Positions 58,991 to 64,000 of a stretch of DNA of 64,000 nt are shown piece after piece (positions within the stretch are counted from its first letter, which is position 1; each line of letters begins with the position of its first letter). The notes under the pieces are model-generated. The model saw only the letters and a list, made by a program, of their open reading frames with translations. It did not search any database and was not told the origin of the DNA. The stretch is from Marsupella aquatica (lineage: Eukaryota > Marchantiophyta): contig OZ316895.1 in assembly GCA_973895155.1 (NCBI GenBank), forward strand, positions 8,494,001-8,558,000, written 5' to 3'. The position numbers and the translations under genes were made by a program.

Positions 58991-61443
58991 CCTGAATACC
59001 TTCATATGATTGGCTGTTGTCTGTCAGGCACGGGCAAATTTGATCGCATACTTCAAAAGTCTGATTGAGCCGATGACGAAGGGCCAAATGACTTCCGAGG
59101 GCGTTTTCTTCGCAGCTCTATTGGCAGCTCGGAATGATCCTGAAGGGCTGGAAGAGCTGAAAAATCTCGATGATGTCAAGCTTGCCGAGAACATGCTCTT
59201 ACTAAACGCCGCTGCTTATGACACTACCTCGACGACTCTTATATGGGTCCTTAAGTATCTGATTGACTATCCAGAGGTCTTTCGCCGTTGCCAGGTATGG
59301 ACATGCTTTGCTTCTCGGTTTCAATCCGGCATGGTCTTTCGGATATATTGAGGTCTCGAGTTTGAATTGGCAGTAGAATTTTGAACGTGATAGGTGGTAG
59401 TTTGTCGAAATTATGCCAGCACACAGCATTCCATATCACCAGATTGGTCGTTAACGAATTAAATCTATGTCACCTTTAACAGACAGCCCAGTCTCCCGTC
59501 GAGGAATGTCGTTCTCAGTTTTTATCTGGTCCATCCTTCCCAGATCTTCTACTCTACTAACCCTCATACCATGTGAGCAGGCTGAGCAGCAAGAAATTCT
59601 CAAAACCAAAGACCTTTCCGTCGAAGGACCCAGGCTTACTTGGGACGATACGAAGAAAATGGTTTATACTCATAAGGTATTATGCTTGATTATCCCTGGA
59701 CATCCACAGAAAGTGCATTCCCAAGTGGATTTCAACTATAATGCACGCTAGTTTAATATGAAGTTATAAACGAAGTGGATTGAAATTATAATGGACACTA
59801 GTCGAATATGAAGTTGTTTAGAGACCGGCTCCATCCTTGCGGATACTCCAACCTGTTAAAATATAATTAATTGATGAAAATTCTGGAGTGTTCAAGCGAT
59901 TGAAGTGAAATATAATTAGTTCACGAGAATTCTAGAAAGTTCAAGCGATTCGCAGACCTAATTCTTCTGATTACCGGATGCAGTTCTTTAGCGAAGTTCA
60001 GAGAAGCATTACAATCCTCCCTGTTTCTTTGAAAGAGGCAACCGAAGACGTTACGTTTGAAGGTGAGTGATCTGAGTTGCCAGAGTGTTCAATTATCGTG
60101 CAATCCTACCATTGCAACAGCTACGGGTGTTGAACGTTCTTGAATGGGATTGCTAATGAATAGAGTTTGAATTCCCACGCATTCAGCCAGCAAAATCTGT
60201 CAGCTTCACAGTGTGCATAATTTGGTTCGGATTCGATGTAGGTACAGTACGTTCATTCAGAGTTATCTAGCTCTATTAAGGGTCTCTGCCAGCACAAACT
60301 TCTCAAGACATATAAGCTGATTCTTCGAAGAAAACATGTCGTAGCTCTATGAACGAGTCCTGAAATTATGCGTTCGAGAAGAAACTCGTGCCACGTTCAC
60401 ATATGAAGGTCATAAATGTCTACCGATCATGCAGGTCATCTAATACCAAAGGACTGGAGAGTGATTGCGTTGACCAATTACATTCACACGGATCCTGCCA
60501 ATTATCCCGACCTTAATTTCAACCCCGATCGATTCGATGTGAGTAGTGTACTATCTTCCTCCTCACTCAGGTTTTGAATCAAAGATTTTATGTTCTGAGA
60601 ACTAATAGAACACAATTGTTTTCCTCAATGAGTTAGTGCGCCTGACCTGACTCTCACTCGGTATAATTTACCTCTTTCGATTGCCTGGGCAAACTTCTGC
60701 AGGTGTCCCCGAAACCATACACCTACATTCCATTCAGTACTGGGCCTCACATGTGTCCGGGGATGGACATGGCCAAGCTGATGGTCTGCATCTTCGTTCA
60801 TCATCTCACTACGACTTACACGTAAGTACACATTGATATACCTGATCTTAATTTGACAGAGCACGGTAAGGCTAGTCCGTGTCTTTCCCTTTGAAATGCA
60901 GCCTCCTATCCAGCCCAGTCTGAAGGGGACAGACTTGCAGAGTGACATCTAGAACTTGAGGCTGATTAATTTGTATCCACCCAAGTCCTAAAACCTTTCT
61001 TGTGACTTTAGTTTATATTTTGATTAAAGGTTATGGGACAGAATCCCCTGACCAACCTGGCTCCGGATTGAAATCTTGGTGTTCCTGCCAGGATGTAATC
61101 CCCAGCATATGTTTTTCAATGTTTACTTGTCGGCTTCCTCTAGGGGCCATGGCCTGTAACCCCTTGTGTATTTAGCCCATGTTAAGCCCCCCTAAAGGAA
61201 CCACCTAGCTCAGGATGAGACTGTACATTCAACACGTCTGTCATTTCAATGATGTGAAAGACCCCTACATCTCACTACCCCAATTATAAATTGACTCCAC
61301 CGTTCCGATTTTGACTTGCATGATTCTTTTGTTGTTTATGCAGGTATGAGAGAGTTGGACCTGATCAGGGTATGATGTATGATGCCTTTTTCCCCAAGCC
61401 AATAGGGGGATATCCCATCAAAGTGAGTCCTAGGACAGGGTAA
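57105..61443 (+). CDS. Cytochrome P450, CYP85 clan, 9 exons, complete
   Basis: Exons: 57105-57358, 57858-58176, 58406-58564, 59028-59294, 59581-59676, 59984-60062, 60435-60538, 60703-60821 and 61344-61443. All are GT-AG, phases agree, and the protein is 498 residues. An N-terminal anchor (LSIILAVVLGGGILLW) suggests the ER membrane. LPKGTLGWPIVGES, YGNTFKTSVFLHPTICGTTPEFLKFV and LFRRAFPASFKQVLGPTTFMFQEGPPHL place it in the CYP85 clan (the CYP85/90/716 side), whose members often oxidise sterols, triterpenoids and other terpenoids. I-helix AAYDTTSTT at about 306-314, K-helix EVQR at 369-372, PDRF at about 422-425, haem loop FSTGPHMCPG with Cys444. His442 stands where Arg is usual (FxxGxRxCxG). 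The substrate cannot be inferred. Its 5' half lies in one arm of an inverted duplication. Confidence 0.92.
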
Positions 61444-63124
61444 CTTGAATGTTTCGCCTGGTATGATAGCGCAGAAGCCTCTTATAATTACATGCCCCAC
61501 AAAAGTTCGGTGAGCATGTGGTTGGTTGAGCATATGGCTGGTTGAGCATATATGGGTTGACGTACGTATGATTCCAAAACAAAAAGATTCTGAGCCAGTT
61601 AAGCCATGCTTGACTTCTCGTCGAACCAGCAAGTGGATGAAATGGATGCCAACTATTGTGCCCATGCCAAAGGCAAAGCGTTACAAAGCTATAGTGACAT
61701 ATTATTACATATATGTTTAAATGATGATATGATCTCGGGGGTTTCACTTCCACAAAAATGGCATATCACGTGCGACGAAGGATAGGGTCATTTTATTGGT
61801 TGTAAGGGAAGACTTAAAAAATTTTGTAGAAGAACAATAGGGTCTTTTAAATTCAATTTTGAGACTTATAAGAACATTAGGGCCTTTTTAGTCCATTTTT
61901 TGGAATATTCCAAGAATATTCCAACTTTATAGGGGTTAAAAAATAATAATTTTTTCTTACATTTTAGGGGGTCCGAGGCCTAAAAACGTCGCAGGTGATG
62001 GGTAGGTCCCCATATAGTGAGACCCCTGAGGATATGATCAACTTTTGAAGCTACGTGAGCTTCCAGTTTATTAGTATGAATTTACTTTTTATATGGTGAT
62101 GTCTGGGAAGGTTTGACAAATACATCTAAACTTTGGAATGATTGAATTGATCTACTTTGGAAGCTATTGAACTTCCAATGAAAAAATTTGAGCTCCAGTT
62201 TTTCTAGGAGTAGACAATGTCAATCTTTTTATTTATTTATTTATTTTAAAGGGGAAATTTGTGAAACTCCACAGAAGGGAAAAGTCAGCCACAATAGTTG
62301 AACCCAAGATCTATTGGTCTCTACTTAAGTAAGCTACCACAAAATCATGCCTCTTTGGGTTGACAATGTCAATCTTTATCCACGTCACTACAAACATGCC
62401 TTGGCGGATTCCCGGAAAGTACCGGCAGAATCTATGGCTAACACATAATATCCGAACTTGCAACTATCATCCAAGGGCAGTTTCAAGTTATCAAAGGAAC
62501 ACATTCAAGTGTGGATTACATATTTTTTGCCATTCTTTGAGAGAACCTATAGGCTTGACCCCTAGCCTGGGTCCTCACTTAGTGTAAATACTATGTATAC
62601 ACCTGTGATCAACCCCTCTCTTGACCCTTATTACTTGGCTGCCCCTCCCGCCCCTCCCCCCCTCCTAATGTTTCCAGATTTAGAAATAAAATAAAATATT
62701 TATAATTAAATAAAATAAAATTTGAGGTCTTGTCTCCACCCCTTCCCATCTTCTAGAAGCCCTAGATAAGAGGTTCACAAACCCCTGGATTTGAAAGTGT
62801 TCAAAATAGTTAGTTTACTATTTTTCAATAAATTACTTAATGAAATACATTATGTTTTTCGAATGTCTTCCCAAACCGAGCATGGATTTTTTTATTCACC
62901 GGCTTGTTTTATAGTTTCCTGTTGTGCAACCGCTGTTGCTTACGCATCTTTAGTATAAGGATAGAGACCAGAGAGCCTACCAGAAAAGAAACTGTGAAGC
63001 TCCGGCATCACCATGTTCTAAGGTATTCATAGAATCTGCAAACTTGGGTTGGCTTCTGGAGGAATTATTGGAGCCCAATGAATCAGTTCTGTTGAATAAG
63101 TCAATTGTTTTAATGTTTAATTTG
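61444..63124. other. Intergenic region, no gene seen
   Basis: Downstream of the P450 the sequence is AT-rich, with (ATTT)n near 62230 and A/T-only stretches near 62690. No coding frame or repeat family was recognised. Confidence 0.45.
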
Positions 63125-63288
63125 TGTTATGACCTAAAGCCTAACCCTAGTTAGTGAGACTCTAAAGGTTGTAGGTAGTTATATAACCGCTACCTAGTAA
63201 CCTACTATATGTACCCCTACTCACTAATGGAAGGAAGAGAGTTGTTGTTGGTGTATGTTCTTTACTATGATGTATGTGTTCCATAACA
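63125..63288 (+). mobile_element. Short LTR (164 bp) of a copia or TRIM-type element
   Basis: The unit begins TGTTATG and ends CATAACA, perfect 7-bp inverted ends with TG..CA. A primer-binding-site-like sequence follows immediately. The small LTR size fits a TRIM. The second LTR would lie beyond 64000 or is lost. Confidence 0.65.
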
Positions 63289-63289
63289 C

Positions 63290-63304
63290 TTTATCAGCAC
63301 GAGC
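63290..63304 (+). promoter_or_regulatory. Primer-binding site, TTATCAGCACGAGC type
   Basis: 'tttatcagcacgagc' directly after the LTR end resembles the alternative primer site seen in many plant copia elements, which is thought to pair with an internal part of tRNA-Met. Confidence 0.6.
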
Positions 63305-64000
63305 TGAATGATTTTTTTTAGGTTATGGAAAGTGGCTATGTCTGTGTGAATTTTTGCAGTGAAGAACTGTTCTTGAATGAGAGGGCTAGTGAACAAGAGC
63401 CCAAAATAAAATTGCCCTGGCATCTATAAGTGGGCTGGGTGAATTTCTTTTGTTGAGTGAAGCAAAGCTCTTTACGAATTTCCAACATAGTCGCCCTTCA
63501 ATTCTTGGTGGAATACATATCATGCACCAACATCGAATGCAAAATCAAAGTGAAATTTGCAGAACACATCGTGGCGTAGTACACCCGTGGTACCCAAAGG
63601 AGAAATTAGTCACACGTTGAAGTGGAACGACCAATGAAGTATAATGAGCATTCCAAAATCAAATTGGAGAAAACACAAGATATCAGCGATATCAATCAGG
63701 GAAGAACTCCCCGCTATATTGGGAAAAGGTCGTACGAACATGATGTAGGGCTCCGCGTTTATCGGTGAGGTGAGAGACTGCGAGGGATCGTTTACAGGGT
63801 GACGCTGCGATGCCGCAATGGGTATTGCAGCTCGGTAATTTTAGTCAGCTTTACCTCCAACGGTGTAATCCTCTAACATTATGACCATGCACCCTACCAT
63901 TCGAGATTAGTCGTTTCAAATTACGCACTATTTTTGGCTAATCCGGTTCTGTCGTGTCTGAACAGTCCCATTGAGTTTGAACTGGGTAAACACGACTTTC
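63305..64000 (+). other. Internal region of the 63.1-kb element, non-coding so far
   Basis: No open frame of note up to the window end. This fits either a retrotransposon leader or a non-autonomous TRIM interior. Confidence 0.4.

Noticed and set aside
1-64000. CRISPR arrays, bacterial operons or phage genes
   Set aside because: The repeats found are tandem or dispersed plant-type repeats without regular spacers, and all supported genes have spliceosomal introns or plant homologues.

Overview
The window looks like nuclear DNA of a land plant, most likely a bryophyte. The genes have GT-AG introns and clear plant orthologues: CTU2/NCS2, DAWDLE/SNIP1, OST3/6, a plant BTB/POZ protein and a CYP85-clan cytochrome P450. 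Between them lie long AT-rich intergenic stretches, tandem repeats and decayed mobile elements. The bryophyte placement is an inference from overall character; no sequence search was possible.

Layout. 1-3.5 kb (minus): seven exons of CTU2, a tRNA wobble-uridine thiolation protein, with its last exon running off the window edge. 5.2-8.7 kb and 10.5-13.1 kb (minus): two long decayed genes of an unidentified, probably element-borne family (helical domain plus long coiled coil). Each stays in one reading frame throughout, broken only by point stop codons. A third, truncated copy lies at 47.1-48.1 kb. 18.3-19.4 kb (minus): an OST3/6 oligosaccharyltransferase subunit whose frame is broken by a 32-bp tandem duplication. 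24.8-30.9 kb (plus): an eight-exon gene for a long, disordered, basic protein that I do not recognise. 35.2-37.1 kb (plus): a two-exon BTB/POZ gene. 39.4-42.9 kb (minus): a DAWDLE/SNIP1 orthologue with an RS-rich N-terminus and an FHA domain. 44.8-45.7 kb: a solo LTR with target-site duplication, then a related LTR with a tRNA-Met primer-binding site. 48.1-50.7 kb (plus): a decayed Tnp2-type (CACTA/EnSpm-like) transposase. 51.8-58.9 kb: a large inverted duplication of the 5' half of a P450 gene. Its left arm is a truncated pseudogene; its right arm continues into a complete nine-exon P450 (57.1-61.4 kb). 63.1 kb: a short LTR with a second type of primer-binding site.

The intact genes are unrelated housekeeping or metabolic functions (tRNA thiolation, small-RNA/splicing factor, BTB protein, P450) and do not form a cluster. 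The most distinctive content is how sequences have changed. One element family decays by point stops dominated by TAG with no frameshifts, the OST3/6 gene is broken by one precise tandem duplication, and the P450 locus carries an inverted antisense half-copy of itself.
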